A stretch of DNA of 52,540 bases from an uncultured Nitratifractor sp. (GTDB taxonomy: Bacteria; Campylobacterota; Campylobacteria; Campylobacterales; Sulfurovaceae): positions 1-52,540 of the forward strand of contig CAJXJF010000003.1 in assembly GCA_913054475.1 (NCBI GenBank). Reading direction: 5' to 3'. The notes under the pieces were generated by a model. It did no database searches and had not been told where the DNA came from. It was given only the letters and a program-made list of their open reading frames with translations. A program made the position numbers and the translations under genes. This document shows, piece by piece, positions 39,599 through 50,087 of this stretch (position 1 is its first letter; each line of letters opens with the position of its first letter).

Positions 39599-40129
39599 CT
39601 AAAAAGTATGACTAAGTTGCAACAAGAAGATATCTATTCCGTCATTGGGTTCTGCGATATTGGCATTTGAGTAGTGCATATATCTGATTACGATATCAAA
39701 AGGCTCTCTCTTGATACCTATGCCAATTCTATCTTCGAATAGAAAAGAGCTCGAAAGATCTCTATTCTCTATGACGGTTTTACTAAAGAGCGATATTCCG
39801 ATTCCCGCTTCGAGATAGGGTCTATACTCGTATGGAGAATTTATCTCATAGACGAAAACCGGCGAAAAGGAGATCCCCGCATTGTGCTCTCCGTTTCGAG
39901 CCTTCCAATAGTTGGCACTCCACTCGTAATAGCCGCTGAGATAGCCGAAATCCGAATCAAGCCACTTGGATTGAAAATCTCTTTTTATACCTATCCTGTA
40001 TATATCGATATTGTCTTTACTCTGACCATAACCGATAGTCACACTTTTCGCCGCCCCACCCTCGGCACTCAATGAAGACAAAGCAGCAACCGACAGAAGA
40101 AAACACAAAGAAATACTTTTCATGCTCAT
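39599..40129 (-). CDS. PagL-like lipid A 3-O-deacylase / acyloxyacyl hydrolase family
   Basis: Signal peptide; beta-barrel pattern; RYMHYSNANIAEPNDGIDIF (PagL-type HxSN...EPNDG). Confidence 0.8.
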   Translation of the reverse strand: MSMKSISLCFLLSVAALSSLSAEGGAAKSVTIGYGQSKDNIDIYRIGIKRDFQSKWLDSDFGYLSGYYEWSANYWKARNGEHNAGISFSPVFVYEINSPYEYRPYLEAGIGISLFSKTVIENRDLSSSFLFEDRIGIGIKREPFDIVIRYMHYSNANIAEPNDGIDIFLLQLSHTF

Positions 40130-40169
40130 TCCTATAGTCCGATGGACAAGATTTTAATATTAATAAGTA

Positions 40170-42311
40170 TTATAATCTCCCTATCCTGAGATTTTCCTTG
40201 ATACACTCTATCTCTCCGAGAGGTTTGCCGATATGGTAACCTTGGGCATAGTCTATTCCTATCGCCCGAACCATTTGCAAAACAGATTCGCTATGCACAT
40301 ATTCAGCGACAGTCTTGAAACCGGCCTCTTTGGCGAAGGTTACGATGGTACGCACTATCAATTGGGCGTGAGTGTCGTGGTCGATTCTGTGTATGAGCGT
40401 GCCATCAATCTTGATGATATCTATATCGAGTGCGAGGATATTCTCGAAGTTGGAGTATCCGCTTCCGAAGTCGTCTATCGCCACCTTGCAACCGAATTTG
40501 CGTACCTCTTTTATAAAATCCTTGACTATCGCATAGTCATATATCTCTTCGCTCTCGAGAATTTCCAGCGTAATCTTCGAAGCGCTCTCTCCTGCATCTT
40601 CGAGAAGTCCGAGTATAAGATTTCTATCTTTTTGATTATACATATCGCCGGCAGATATATTCACACTGAAAGTATAACTGCATCCATGTGCGACCTCGAG
40701 TGTTCTTTTCAACATCTCATATGTCACCATACCGCTAAGCTTAGCCATTTTGGTCGCCTCGAGAAAATTTTCGGGCTTCATGACCTTTGAGTTCAATACG
40801 ATTCGCGCAAGTGCCTCGAAGTGTGTAATCTCTCCTTTGTGCATATCCATCAGAGGTTGGAAGTATGGTATCACCGTATCTTTTCGTTTTTCTAACAAAG
40901 CTTTTTTCAGCTCTCTGATAGTAGCGAGATTCCTCTCTATCTCGCTCCTGTTGTCGAGAGATTCGTTATAGATCGCTGTACGCTCTCTTTCGGATCTTTT
41001 GACATGTTTCAAGGCGATATCGGCTGTCTCGAAGAGTCTTTCTCTATCGTCGCTCGCACCAATCGATATCGAAATATCGAAAGTTATATCATCGATTTTA
41101 ATCTCTTCGTTTTCTACGAAAAGATAAGTCCTCTGCACTATCTCATCTATACTCGACGATGTGGACGAAGCGTCGTACAAGATCCCGAAATCATCGCCTC
41201 CGAGTCTATATAGGCTCATCGATTCCGAACTTCGCGCGATGAATCTCGACAATACACCTGCGAACCTCACCAACACTTTGTCTCCCATATCCGTACCGTA
41301 GAAATCGTTGATATGCTGGAAACGATCTATGTTTACAAGTATAAGCACAGGGCTCTTCAAGCCATCTTTCTCTTGCGCGAAAGCCACCCTGTTTTCAAGT
41401 CCTGTCAGAGAATCGGTCATCAAAGACTTCATCAAAACCGTATGAAGCTTGTCGAGTCTCCTATTCTCTTTCTCGACTCTAAATATGAAATAGATGACAA
41501 TCGAAAGCGAAAGGAGATACAAAAGCAACATGATCTGAACGGTATATTCTATGGTGGATAGCTCTCTCCTCGAACCGTCTTGATAGCTTTTGAGTATTTC
41601 GGAGCTTTTTTGTTTCAATTTGTCGTCGGTCAAATCTTGAAAAATCTCTATATACTCCGGAAATAGTTCTACAAAGAGTCGAACATGTCTCGAAATGGTC
41701 CTAAGTAGGGCTCTTTTTTCATTTTTGTATCTCTTTGCATATCTCTGCAACTCTTCGGCATATCCGCTCATATCGTGTAAGAAGTCGGGATCTTGCGCAT
41801 TTTTGGCTATCGAGACGGTAACACTGATTCGTGAAAGCAACAGCAATACCTTTTTCTCCTCCTCTTTCGAAGAGTCGAAAAGCTCGAAAGCTCGTAGATG
41901 AAGTGTCTGTATATAGAGAGCACTGTTTTTTATGGAGCCATTTAGGCGAACGAATCTTTCGACCTTCGAGACGAATTTATCGAAATCTTTTCTAAAATCG
42001 AGCAATTTCCAATATGCCTGTAGGTAGGATCCCTTTTTCAGAGAGCTGTCGCTATACAATCTCTCAATCGTTTCGCAAGCACGCTTCAACTCTTCGTTGA
42101 GTATATCGTAATTGAAGTAGAGAAGAATACCGTTTTTCAAAAGATCGGCTCTTATTTCGTTCAAAGTATTCTCGAGACTCATCAACTCTTTACCTACTCT
42201 ACGAGTCTCTTTATAGTACGATTCGGTAAAGCTATCGGTGAACAAGAAGATAACTACCCCGGCAAGTGCGGCCAATAGCGCCAATATAAGTCTCATCGAA
42301 ACCCAAGCCAT
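40170..42311 (-). CDS. membrane GGDEF/EAL domain protein
   Basis: N-terminal TM; YRLGGDDFGILYD; HFEALARI; AIDDFGSGYSNFENILALDIDIIKID. Confidence 0.92.
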   Translation of the reverse strand: MAWVSMRLILALLAALAGVVIFLFTDSFTESYYKETRRVGKELMSLENTLNEIRADLLKNGILLYFNYDILNEELKRACETIERLYSDSSLKKGSYLQAYWKLLDFRKDFDKFVSKVERFVRLNGSIKNSALYIQTLHLRAFELFDSSKEEEKKVLLLLSRISVTVSIAKNAQDPDFLHDMSGYAEELQRYAKRYKNEKRALLRTISRHVRLFVELFPEYIEIFQDLTDDKLKQKSSEILKSYQDGSRRELSTIEYTVQIMLLLYLLSLSIVIYFIFRVEKENRRLDKLHTVLMKSLMTDSLTGLENRVAFAQEKDGLKSPVLILVNIDRFQHINDFYGTDMGDKVLVRFAGVLSRFIARSSESMSLYRLGGDDFGILYDASSTSSSIDEIVQRTYLFVENEEIKIDDITFDISISIGASDDRERLFETADIALKHVKRSERERTAIYNESLDNRSEIERNLATIRELKKALLEKRKDTVIPYFQPLMDMHKGEITHFEALARIVLNSKVMKPENFLEATKMAKLSGMVTYEMLKRTLEVAHGCSYTFSVNISAGDMYNQKDRNLILGLLEDAGESASKITLEILESEEIYDYAIVKDFIKEVRKFGCKVAIDDFGSGYSNFENILALDIDIIKIDGTLIHRIDHDTHAQLIVRTIVTFAKEAGFKTVAEYVHSESVLQMVRAIGIDYAQGYHIGKPLGEIECIKENLRIGRL

Positions 42312-42312
42312 C

Positions 42313-43257
42313 CTACAAACCACCCTTTCGTAGGCTCTTCGGGATCTCACCGGTGAGAGTTTGCAAAAAAGCCTTCAAAAGTGCAATCTCCCTTTTGCTC
42401 AATTTAAATCCCAAATTGTAATAGCCCATTTTCGCAAGAGCCTCTTCGAGCGTGGCGGCACTGCCGTCGTGAAAATAGGGAGCCGTTACGGCTATATTTC
42501 TGAGCGAAGGTACCTTATATACATTCTTGTCATCCTCTCTTTTACTGATTGAGAACCTATCTGGACTATCTTCACTCCACGGATAGGGATTGATTAGACC
42601 CATTTTCTGATAACTGTTGCCGCCGACATTCGTTCCGTTATGGCAAGTTATACATCCAAGAGTCTTGAAAAGCCTATAACCCTCTTTCTCCTCTTCGCTC
42701 AAATCGATCTCGCCTCTGAGATATCTATCGAATCTGGAATTTGGGGTTATGAGCGTCTTTTCGAACTCCGCTATCGCATCTAGGACATCTCTATACTCTA
42801 TCTCTTTCTTCCCATATACCTTCTCAAACTCTTTTATGTATGAACTATCGTTGCGCAAATACCTCAACACTCCCTGCGAATCGTTATGCATCTCGACCGG
42901 ATTCTCTATGGGAGCGGCGGCTTGCCGAGCCAAATCCGCGGCACTGCCGTTGTACATCTGTCTGAAGTTGAATACACTATTGAAAACCGTGGGGCTGTTT
43001 CGATTTCCCTCTCGTCCTCCCACTCCATACGAAAATTTACCAACATCTGCTCCATTATTGATCCTGTGGCAGTTGGCGCAGGATACACTTCCGTCGCTGG
43101 AGAGTTTCGTATCGAAAAAGAGTCTCTTTCCGAGTCTGGCCTTGTCCGTATCGTATTGAATATCGGATGGAATCGGACTAATCGGCTCCTCGGATAGACA
43201 ACCGATTGTACTTACGAATATCGATATTACGACAAAAATTCCAAAATAAGGCGACAC
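42313..43257 (-). CDS. di-haem cytochrome c peroxidase (MauG/CcpA family)
   Basis: CXXCH motifs CANCH and CITCH; LGKRLFFDTKLSSDGSVSCANCH; VPSLRNIAVTAPYFHDGSAATLEEAL. Confidence 0.93.
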   Translation of the reverse strand: MSPYFGIFVVISIFVSTIGCLSEEPISPIPSDIQYDTDKARLGKRLFFDTKLSSDGSVSCANCHRINNGADVGKFSYGVGGREGNRNSPTVFNSVFNFRQMYNGSAADLARQAAAPIENPVEMHNDSQGVLRYLRNDSSYIKEFEKVYGKKEIEYRDVLDAIAEFEKTLITPNSRFDRYLRGEIDLSEEEKEGYRLFKTLGCITCHNGTNVGGNSYQKMGLINPYPWSEDSPDRFSISKREDDKNVYKVPSLRNIAVTAPYFHDGSAATLEEALAKMGYYNLGFKLSKREIALLKAFLQTLTGEIPKSLRKGGL

Positions 43258-43369
43258 CCTTTCTCCTCTGTCTTCTATCTTTTTTCCGAAGATAGTTCAT
43301 CTCCTTCAAACCATCCTGACGCTATAATAACTCATTATATGGAGATTTTGTCTTAAAGGATGACTTGAA

Positions 43370-44800
43370 ATGTTTGAAACGATCATCGGCTTGGAGGTTC
43401 ATGTACAACTAAATACGAAATCCAAGATTTTCTGTTCATGCCCGACCAGCTTCGCCGAACAGCAGAATACAAATACATGCCCGACCTGCTTGGGGCTTCC
43501 CGGAGCGCTTCCAGTATTGAACAAAGAGGCTGTGAAAAAGGCGGTCAGCTTCGGCTATGCCGTAAACGCCACCATCAACAGGCGTTCCATCTTCAATAGA
43601 AAAAGCTACTTCTATCCCGACAGTCCCAAAGCCTATCAGATATCGCAATTCGATGTACCTATAGTGGAAAAGGGGGAGCTCTTCATCGGCGATGGCAGAG
43701 GCGGAGAGAAACGCATAGGAATAACGAGGGCCCATCTCGAGGCGGATGCCGGCAAGAGTATCCATGACGGCGATATCTCTCTTGTGGACCTCAACCGCGC
43801 CGACACCCCTTTGCTCGAGATTGTGAGCGAACCAGATATGCGCAGTTCGGACGAGGCCGTAGAGTATCTGAAAAAACTTCACGCCATCGTGAGATATCTC
43901 GATATCAGCGACGCCAACATGCAGGAGGGCTCTTTCCGCTGCGATGTCAATGTCTCCATTCGTCCCAAAGGGAGCGAGAAATTCGGTACGAGGGTGGAGA
44001 TAAAAAATCTGAACTCCTTCAGATTCGTAAAACAGGCGATAGAGTACGAGGTGCAGAGGCAGATAGAGGCCTGGGAGGACGGTATATACGATGAAGAGGT
44101 CTGGCAGGAGACGAGACTTTTCGATACAGCCAAAGGTATGACCAAATCCATGAGGGGCAAAGAGGAGAGCGCGGACTACAGATACTTCCCCGACCCTGAC
44201 CTAAGACCGGTGGTGGTGGATGACGAAATGATGCGTATTGCCGGAGAAATTCCCGAACTCCCCGACGCGAAGGTGAAAAGATATGTCGAAGAGTTTGGAA
44301 TCAAGAGAGTCGATGCTCTGGTAATCACGGCGGTCAAAGAGATGGCATACTACTTCGAAGAGATGATGGAAAAGGGCATAAGCGCCAAAAACGCCGTCAC
44401 ATGGCTTACTTCCGAGCTCTTGGGCAGACTCAACAAGAGTGGCCTAGATATAAGCGACTCACCGGTGGATGCCGCCACACTCGCGCAACTCGTCTCGAAG
44501 ATAGAAGACGGCACCATCTCAGGAAAAGGAGCGAAGGAGATACTCGATTATATGATGCTCGAAGAGGAGAGGGATATCGAAAAGCTCATAGAGAAACTCG
44601 GTCTCGAACAGATGAGTGACGATAGCGCCATTCTCGGCATAATAGACGAGGTACTCCAGGCCAACGAAAGCAAAGTGGAGGAGTATAGAGGCGGCAAGGA
44701 GAAGCTCTTCGGATTCTTCGTGGGACAGGTGATGAAGGCGAGCAAGGGTACGGCCAACCCAGCGAAGGTGAATCAGCTTCTAAGAGAGCGCCTCGGCTGA
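43370..44800 (+). CDS. gatB: Asp-tRNA(Asn)/Glu-tRNA(Gln) amidotransferase subunit B
   Basis: [59 protein letters not shown]-type motif. Confidence 0.97.
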   Translation: MFETIIGLEVHVQLNTKSKIFCSCPTSFAEQQNTNTCPTCLGLPGALPVLNKEAVKKAVSFGYAVNATINRRSIFNRKSYFYPDSPKAYQISQFDVPIVEKGELFIGDGRGGEKRIGITRAHLEADAGKSIHDGDISLVDLNRADTPLLEIVSEPDMRSSDEAVEYLKKLHAIVRYLDISDANMQEGSFRCDVNVSIRPKGSEKFGTRVEIKNLNSFRFVKQAIEYEVQRQIEAWEDGIYDEEVWQETRLFDTAKGMTKSMRGKEESADYRYFPDPDLRPVVVDDEMMRIAGEIPELPDAKVKRYVEEFGIKRVDALVITAVKEMAYYFEEMMEKGISAKNAVTWLTSELLGRLNKSGLDISDSPVDAATLAQLVSKIEDGTISGKGAKEILDYMMLEEERDIEKLIEKLGLEQMSDDSAILGIIDEVLQANESKVEEYRGGKEKLFGFFVGQVMKASKGTANPAKVNQLLRERLG

Positions 44801-46416
44801 TGCTCCGCTTCAGGTCAATATTGTCGATTTTCGAAAAGTATAGGCAAAAATCAAAAAGATTTATCGACTCAGTGAAGCATAGGCTCATAACCTGGGCCGT
44901 GAAACTCGACAACTCCCGGAAACAAAAGGAGCTCAGGAAGAGGGTGGAGGATATTCTGAACAATCCGTCCAACCCCAAGAAGCGCTATCTCGACATCTTC
45001 ATAATAGTTCTCATAATCAGCTCTGTATTCATAATGATATACGAGGTCAAACATCCCCTACCGCTATGGATGGATATCTACGATATCTACTTCGTATCGC
45101 TCATCTTTCTGATCGAGTACATTCTAAGACTGTGGATATCGAGCGATATGACAAGCGAATTTGTAGAGGAGTACAACAAAGCCACCTTTCTCGGCAGAGA
45201 GTTCAAGGTGCTGCCCGCTCTTGCCAGGGGTTTGAAGAAGAAGCTCGAATTTATGATAACTCCGGCGGCCATAATAGATCTGCTCGCCATACTCCCGGCC
45301 TACAGACCGCTGAGAGTCCTCAGAATATTCGTACTCTTCAGATTTCTGAAACTGCTTAGATACACGAGAAGTATCAATCAGTTCGTCGAAGTGCTCTCCA
45401 ACAAGCGCTTCGAACTTCTCACACTGCTTCTTCTGCTCCTTTTCGTGATGATGACGGGAGCTATAGCCATATATGTACTCGAAGATATGCGCAATCCCGA
45501 CATAAAGAGTATGTTCGACGCAATCTACTGGTCGCTCGTGACCATAAGTACTGTCGGATACGGAGATATATCGCCCGTTTCGGATATGGGGCGGGTCATA
45601 GCCATGATAATAATACTCTTCGGCATAGCGATGATCTCTTTCGCCACTTCGGTTATCGTATCGGCCTTTTCCGAAAAATTGCACACACTCAAAGAAGAGA
45701 GGATAATAGACGAAATCAACAAGAGTGAAGAGTTTCTCATTATCTGCGGCTACGGACAGATGAGCAAAATGTTCTTCAGACAGTTTAGCAAGATAGATTT
45801 CAAATATATAATTCTGGACAAGAACCCAGAGAGGGTCAAAGAGGCTCTGCACGATGGATATGACGCTATTGTCGATGATGCGAGCAGACACGAAACTCTG
45901 GCACGCTTCGATACGAACAACTCGAGAGTGACGGTGATGTGCATGACGCACGACGATGTGGAAAATATCTATATCACCCTCAACGCCAAGAATATCTCTC
46001 CCAAAATCAAGGTGATAGCCAGAGCGGGAAGTGAAAATATCGTCAACAAATACAGACGGGCGGGAGCGGACCATATACTGCTTCCCAACGAAACAGCCAG
46101 TACCATGATGGCCGTAGCGATTATGCGCCCCACCATGTACAAGGCCATCGATGCCATCTTCAGCGGTAAAAATGTCGCCATGCTCGATGAAGTGATAGTC
46201 CACAGCCACGGACATCTATTGGGCAAAAAGATAAAAGATATCGACTTCAAACATTTCAAACTCATTCCGATTGGAATACAAAAACAGAATGAAAAGCGTT
46301 TCATATTCAACCCAGATCCCGAAATCGTATTAGAGCACAGAGATGTACTACTGGTGATGGGAGACAAGAGAAGTATCTCCTATTTCATAGAGATAAGTTG
46401 TAAGGATAGATGCTGA
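44800..46416 (+). CDS. voltage-gated-like potassium channel with RCK/TrkA-N domain
   Basis: S4-like RPLRVLRIFVLFRFLKLLRYTR; filter TISTVGYGDISP; NAD-binding FLIICGYGQMSKMF. Confidence 0.9.
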   Translation: MLRFRSILSIFEKYRQKSKRFIDSVKHRLITWAVKLDNSRKQKELRKRVEDILNNPSNPKKRYLDIFIIVLIISSVFIMIYEVKHPLPLWMDIYDIYFVSLIFLIEYILRLWISSDMTSEFVEEYNKATFLGREFKVLPALARGLKKKLEFMITPAAIIDLLAILPAYRPLRVLRIFVLFRFLKLLRYTRSINQFVEVLSNKRFELLTLLLLLLFVMMTGAIAIYVLEDMRNPDIKSMFDAIYWSLVTISTVGYGDISPVSDMGRVIAMIIILFGIAMISFATSVIVSAFSEKLHTLKEERIIDEINKSEEFLIICGYGQMSKMFFRQFSKIDFKYIILDKNPERVKEALHDGYDAIVDDASRHETLARFDTNNSRVTVMCMTHDDVENIYITLNAKNISPKIKVIARAGSENIVNKYRRAGADHILLPNETASTMMAVAIMRPTMYKAIDAIFSGKNVAMLDEVIVHSHGHLLGKKIKDIDFKHFKLIPIGIQKQNEKRFIFNPDPEIVLEHRDVLLVMGDKRSISYFIEISCKDRC

Positions 46417-47138
46417 TGAATAAGGGCAAGATGGGGATTATCCTTTTCGGTTATGGGAAGTTCGGCAGGAATGTAGCTCGTACACTCAAGAAGGAGGGGA
46501 TAGAGTCGATGCTTCTCATAGAGTCCGACACGGAGAACTACAACAAGGCTATCGAAGACGGTTTCGATAATGTGAAATTGATGGATGTCACAGATGATGC
46601 AAATCTCGAAGAGATAGCGGTCACAGAAGAGGACCAGCTAGTCTGTCTGATGGATGACGACCATCTCAATGTCTTTCTTGTCCTCTCCCTCAAAGCTCTC
46701 TATCCCAACAACAATGTTCTTGCACTCTCGGACTCCATATATGCCACGAGCAAACTGAAAATGGCAGGAGCCGACAGGGTGATAGACCTATATTCCGTAA
46801 GTGCGAATCGGATATACAATATCCTAAGAAAGCCCATAGCCACCCGCTTCCTCGACGGTTTCACCGATGGCAATCACGGATATAATTTCAGACAGATTCG
46901 CATACCGGAAAACTCCTTTCTGCATGAAAAGAGACTCGATGATATAGATTTCAGACGCTATGGTATCATTTTCATAGGGATGATAGATGTGGAGCTTGCA
47001 AACAGCTTCATCTTCGTGACAACAGGTCTGGAGCACAAGCTCGATGCGGGTGACATAATCGTATGTATAGGTCACTGCGAAGATCTGGACCGTTTCGAAG
47101 AGATCATAAAAGAGCCTGAGGAGGAGTGCAGAATATGA
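46416..47138 (+). CDS. TrkA-N/RCK domain protein
   Basis: MGIILFGYGKFGRNVARTLKKEG Rossmann; TrkA_C-like C-terminus; start overlaps the end of the channel gene. Confidence 0.85.
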   Translation: MNKGKMGIILFGYGKFGRNVARTLKKEGIESMLLIESDTENYNKAIEDGFDNVKLMDVTDDANLEEIAVTEEDQLVCLMDDDHLNVFLVLSLKALYPNNNVLALSDSIYATSKLKMAGADRVIDLYSVSANRIYNILRKPIATRFLDGFTDGNHGYNFRQIRIPENSFLHEKRLDDIDFRRYGIIFIGMIDVELANSFIFVTTGLEHKLDAGDIIVCIGHCEDLDRFEEIIKEPEEECRI

Positions 47139-48055
47139 ATATGGCAATCATTGGAGCGGGCAAGTGGGGAAGAGCTCTCAAGCACGCTTTTTCGGATAGA
47201 AACAGTGTCGTAATAAGCTCCAGAAGAGTACATGAGCTGGAGAACTTCGTGGATATGGACGAAGCGCTGGAGAGAGAGTATCTCGTAATGGCCATACCGG
47301 CACAGTTCGTACGGGAGTGGATGAGAGAGAATTTCACAGACAGAGGACAGAAGATTCTTGTGGCGGCAAAAGGCATAGAGACTGAAAGCGGCTCTATGCT
47401 GAACGAGATTTTTCAAAATTTTCTGCCGAAGGAGAGGATCGCCTATCTCTCGGGCCCCTCTTTTGCCGCGGAGGTTATGCAGTCTCTGCCCACGGCCCTC
47501 GTGGTCAGTTCCCAAAATCAGGAGCTTGCACGAAAGTTCGTTTCGGCCCTTCCTAGCTATATAAAAGGCTATGTCGATGACGATGTGATAGGGGCGGAGA
47601 GCGGAGGGGCCTACAAAAATGTGATCGCGATAGCTTCGGGAGTGTGCGAAGGATTGAAGCTCGGAAGCAACGCGAAAGCGGCTCTCGTATCCAGAGGTCT
47701 CGTGGAGATGGCGAGATTCGGAGAACACTTCGGTGCCAGAAAGGAGACATTTCTCTCGCTCGGAGGAGCCGGAGATCTCTTTTTGAGTGCCAACAGCATA
47801 CTTTCGAGAAACTACAGGGTCGGACTCGGACTCGCCGAAGGCAAAAAGCTCGAATCTATCCTCGAAGAGCTCGGAGAGGTCGCCGAAGGAGTCGCCACCG
47901 CCAAAGCTCTGAGCTATATAGCCCAATCTCAAAAACTCTATCTCCCCATAGCGACCGAAGTTTACGCCATGCTCAATGGCAAAGACCCCAGAAAGAGTCT
48001 GGAAGACCTGCTCGGCAAAAGTATGGAAGAACTCAGGGGAGGGCTTGATGTATAA
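47135..48055 (+). CDS. gpsA: NAD(P)H-dependent glycerol-3-phosphate dehydrogenase
   Basis: MNMAIIGAGKWGRAL; YLSGPSFAAEV; ESGGAYKNVIAIASGVCEGL; GGAGDLFLS. Confidence 0.95.
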   Translation: MNMAIIGAGKWGRALKHAFSDRNSVVISSRRVHELENFVDMDEALEREYLVMAIPAQFVREWMRENFTDRGQKILVAAKGIETESGSMLNEIFQNFLPKERIAYLSGPSFAAEVMQSLPTALVVSSQNQELARKFVSALPSYIKGYVDDDVIGAESGGAYKNVIAIASGVCEGLKLGSNAKAALVSRGLVEMARFGEHFGARKETFLSLGGAGDLFLSANSILSRNYRVGLGLAEGKKLESILEELGEVAEGVATAKALSYIAQSQKLYLPIATEVYAMLNGKDPRKSLEDLLGKSMEELRGGLDV

Positions 48056-48097
48056 TTTCGATAATTTCGATACCCAAATCAGAAAAGAGAGAAGCCA

Positions 48098-49381
48098 ATG
48101 AAAAAGATCCGTATTGCACTCGTCGTCATGACGCTCCTCTTCGCAGGATGCAGAGGACCTCACATAGGAGACAAAAACGGGTGGGGAGATGAGCAGAAGA
48201 GAGAGTTCGAAGAGATTCTCTCCAGCGACAGGTACGCTTCTCTTTGCAATCTCACCCCTCTCTACCAAGAGTATCTGCAAAGCGGAGATACTGCCGTACT
48301 GTCGAAACTGCTCGTCGGCTACAGCGTAAATCTCGCCAACAGCTGTATAGATATCGAGCACTTCAGGGAGGAGATGCGCAAAAGAGAGGAGAAGAAGATA
48401 AAATCACACTACCAAATCTCCCTACAAAACATATCTTCCGCGGAGATAATATCGAAACTGAGAGATGGCTATACGATAAAAGAGATTCTAAACAGCTACA
48501 AACCAGCCAATCCATATTTCTATATTCTCACCCGCCGTTATCTGAGATATCGTCACGGAGGTCTTTCAGCAGAGAACCTGAGGAAGCTGAAGCTAAACAT
48601 AGAAAGGACGAAAATCATGAATGACGAGGGCTGGGGGGATAGATTTATGCTCGTCAATATCCCGGAATACACCTTCCGTCTCATCGAGCACAATCGCAGC
48701 GTGATGAAGTTTCCTGTAGTCGTCGGGCGAAAAAAGTGGCAGACACCCGTTTTCGACTCCACGATGAAATATATCGTTCTCAATCCAAATTGGAATGTCC
48801 CAGACAATATAGCCAGAGACGAAGAGATTCCCAAAATCATCAGAAATCCCTTCTATCTGAAAAAGAAGAATATGTTGGTTTACAGAAACTGCGATGACGA
48901 TTCCAAACCGATAAATCCGCGCAAGGTACCATGGAGAAAGCTTCTGAGCAAAGAGTATAAAAAGAGAAATCTTCCCTACAAGATAGTGGAACTTCCGTCG
49001 GAAAAGAATGCACTGGGAAAAGTGAAGTTCATCTTTCCCAACGAATATTCTGTCTATATGCACGATACTCCCTCCAAACACCTCTTCAGGCACAAATTCA
49101 GAGCCTATAGTCACGGCTGTATAAGACTCTCCAAGCCCATAGAGCTTCTCGAGCGACTCTCCGACAGCAACCTGACTCTGGAGAGGAAGAGTATAGATGA
49201 GATATTCGAATCGAAAAAGATGCGCTACACCACACTCAAAGAGTATATCCCGGTACATATAGTCTATCTGAGCGCCTTCGTGGAGGAGGACGGGAGTCTG
49301 AAATTTTTCCACGATATCTACGGATTCGACACCATACAGAGACTTAGGGGAGAGGAGCAAGATGGCACTGAGGGGCTGTAG
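48098..49381 (+). CDS. L,D-transpeptidase (YcbB-type YkuD catalytic domain) lipoprotein
   Basis: Lipobox LLFAGC; YMHDTPSKHLFRHKFRAYSHGCIRLSKP catalytic motif. Confidence 0.9.
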   Translation: MKKIRIALVVMTLLFAGCRGPHIGDKNGWGDEQKREFEEILSSDRYASLCNLTPLYQEYLQSGDTAVLSKLLVGYSVNLANSCIDIEHFREEMRKREEKKIKSHYQISLQNISSAEIISKLRDGYTIKEILNSYKPANPYFYILTRRYLRYRHGGLSAENLRKLKLNIERTKIMNDEGWGDRFMLVNIPEYTFRLIEHNRSVMKFPVVVGRKKWQTPVFDSTMKYIVLNPNWNVPDNIARDEEIPKIIRNPFYLKKKNMLVYRNCDDDSKPINPRKVPWRKLLSKEYKKRNLPYKIVELPSEKNALGKVKFIFPNEYSVYMHDTPSKHLFRHKFRAYSHGCIRLSKPIELLERLSDSNLTLERKSIDEIFESKKMRYTTLKEYIPVHIVYLSAFVEEDGSLKFFHDIYGFDTIQRLRGEEQDGTEGL

Positions 49382-50084
49382 ATACGACAAGGGACTTTTC
49401 GAAATATCCTACGATATTCTCAATCCCGACAAGGAGAAAAGCATTCTCTTTCTCCATGGCTGGGGCAGTGAGAGAGAGATAATGAAACAGGCTTTCTCAT
49501 CCACTCTGGATTCATACAGGCATATCTATATCGATATGCCCGGTTTCGGAAAGTCGCCCAACGATATTTTTCTCGAAACAAAAGAGTACGCATCCATAGT
49601 GAAACTCTTTCTCGATGAAATCGGTATGCAGGCCGATATCGTCGTCGGACACTCCTTCGGAGGCAAAGTCGCCACTGTGCTAAATCCGAACTGTCTCGTC
49701 CTCCTCTCCTCTTCGGGAATCAAGGTGCCCAAAAGCTTCGGGGTAAAAGCCAAAATAGCCATCTACAAAACTCTGAGAAAAATGGGTCTGGGGGCACTGA
49801 GAAGATATTTCACGAGTGAAGATGCCAGAGATATGAACGATGCGATGTATGAGACCTTCAAATATGTGGTAAACGAGGATTTCGAGCCGAATTTCGAAAA
49901 GGTCGATGGCAAAGCTCTGCTCTTCTGGGGAAAATCGGACACCGCCACACCGCTATGGACTACCGAAAAGATAATGGCGCGAATCCCCGGCATCTCGAAA
50001 CTCCACACTTTCGAAGGCGGACACTACTTCTTCCTGCAACACTCCCGTGAAATAGCTTCCATAATCGAAAAGGAGTGTCCATAG
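49362..50084 (+). CDS. alpha/beta hydrolase
   Basis: ILFLHGWGSERE; DIVVGHSFGGKVAT nucleophile elbow; C-terminal GGHYFF. Confidence 0.88.
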   Translation: MALRGCRYDKGLFEISYDILNPDKEKSILFLHGWGSEREIMKQAFSSTLDSYRHIYIDMPGFGKSPNDIFLETKEYASIVKLFLDEIGMQADIVVGHSFGGKVATVLNPNCLVLLSSSGIKVPKSFGVKAKIAIYKTLRKMGLGALRRYFTSEDARDMNDAMYETFKYVVNEDFEPNFEKVDGKALLFWGKSDTATPLWTTEKIMARIPGISKLHTFEGGHYFFLQHSREIASIIEKECP

Positions 50085-50087
50085 GGC

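Noticed and set aside
43275-43295. CTATCTT-N7-AAGATAG hairpin between the peroxidase gene and gatB
   Set aside because: Short and AT-rich in a divergent promoter region; not enough to call an operator or terminator.
45124-46215. 363-aa minus-strand ORF (and 47072..48361, 429 aa)
   Set aside because: Antisense to the K+ channel and to gpsA/L,D-transpeptidase genes; low-complexity shadow translation.
48056-48097. ataatttcg x2 mini-repeat upstream of the L,D-transpeptidase gene
   Set aside because: Only two short AT-rich units; no support for function.
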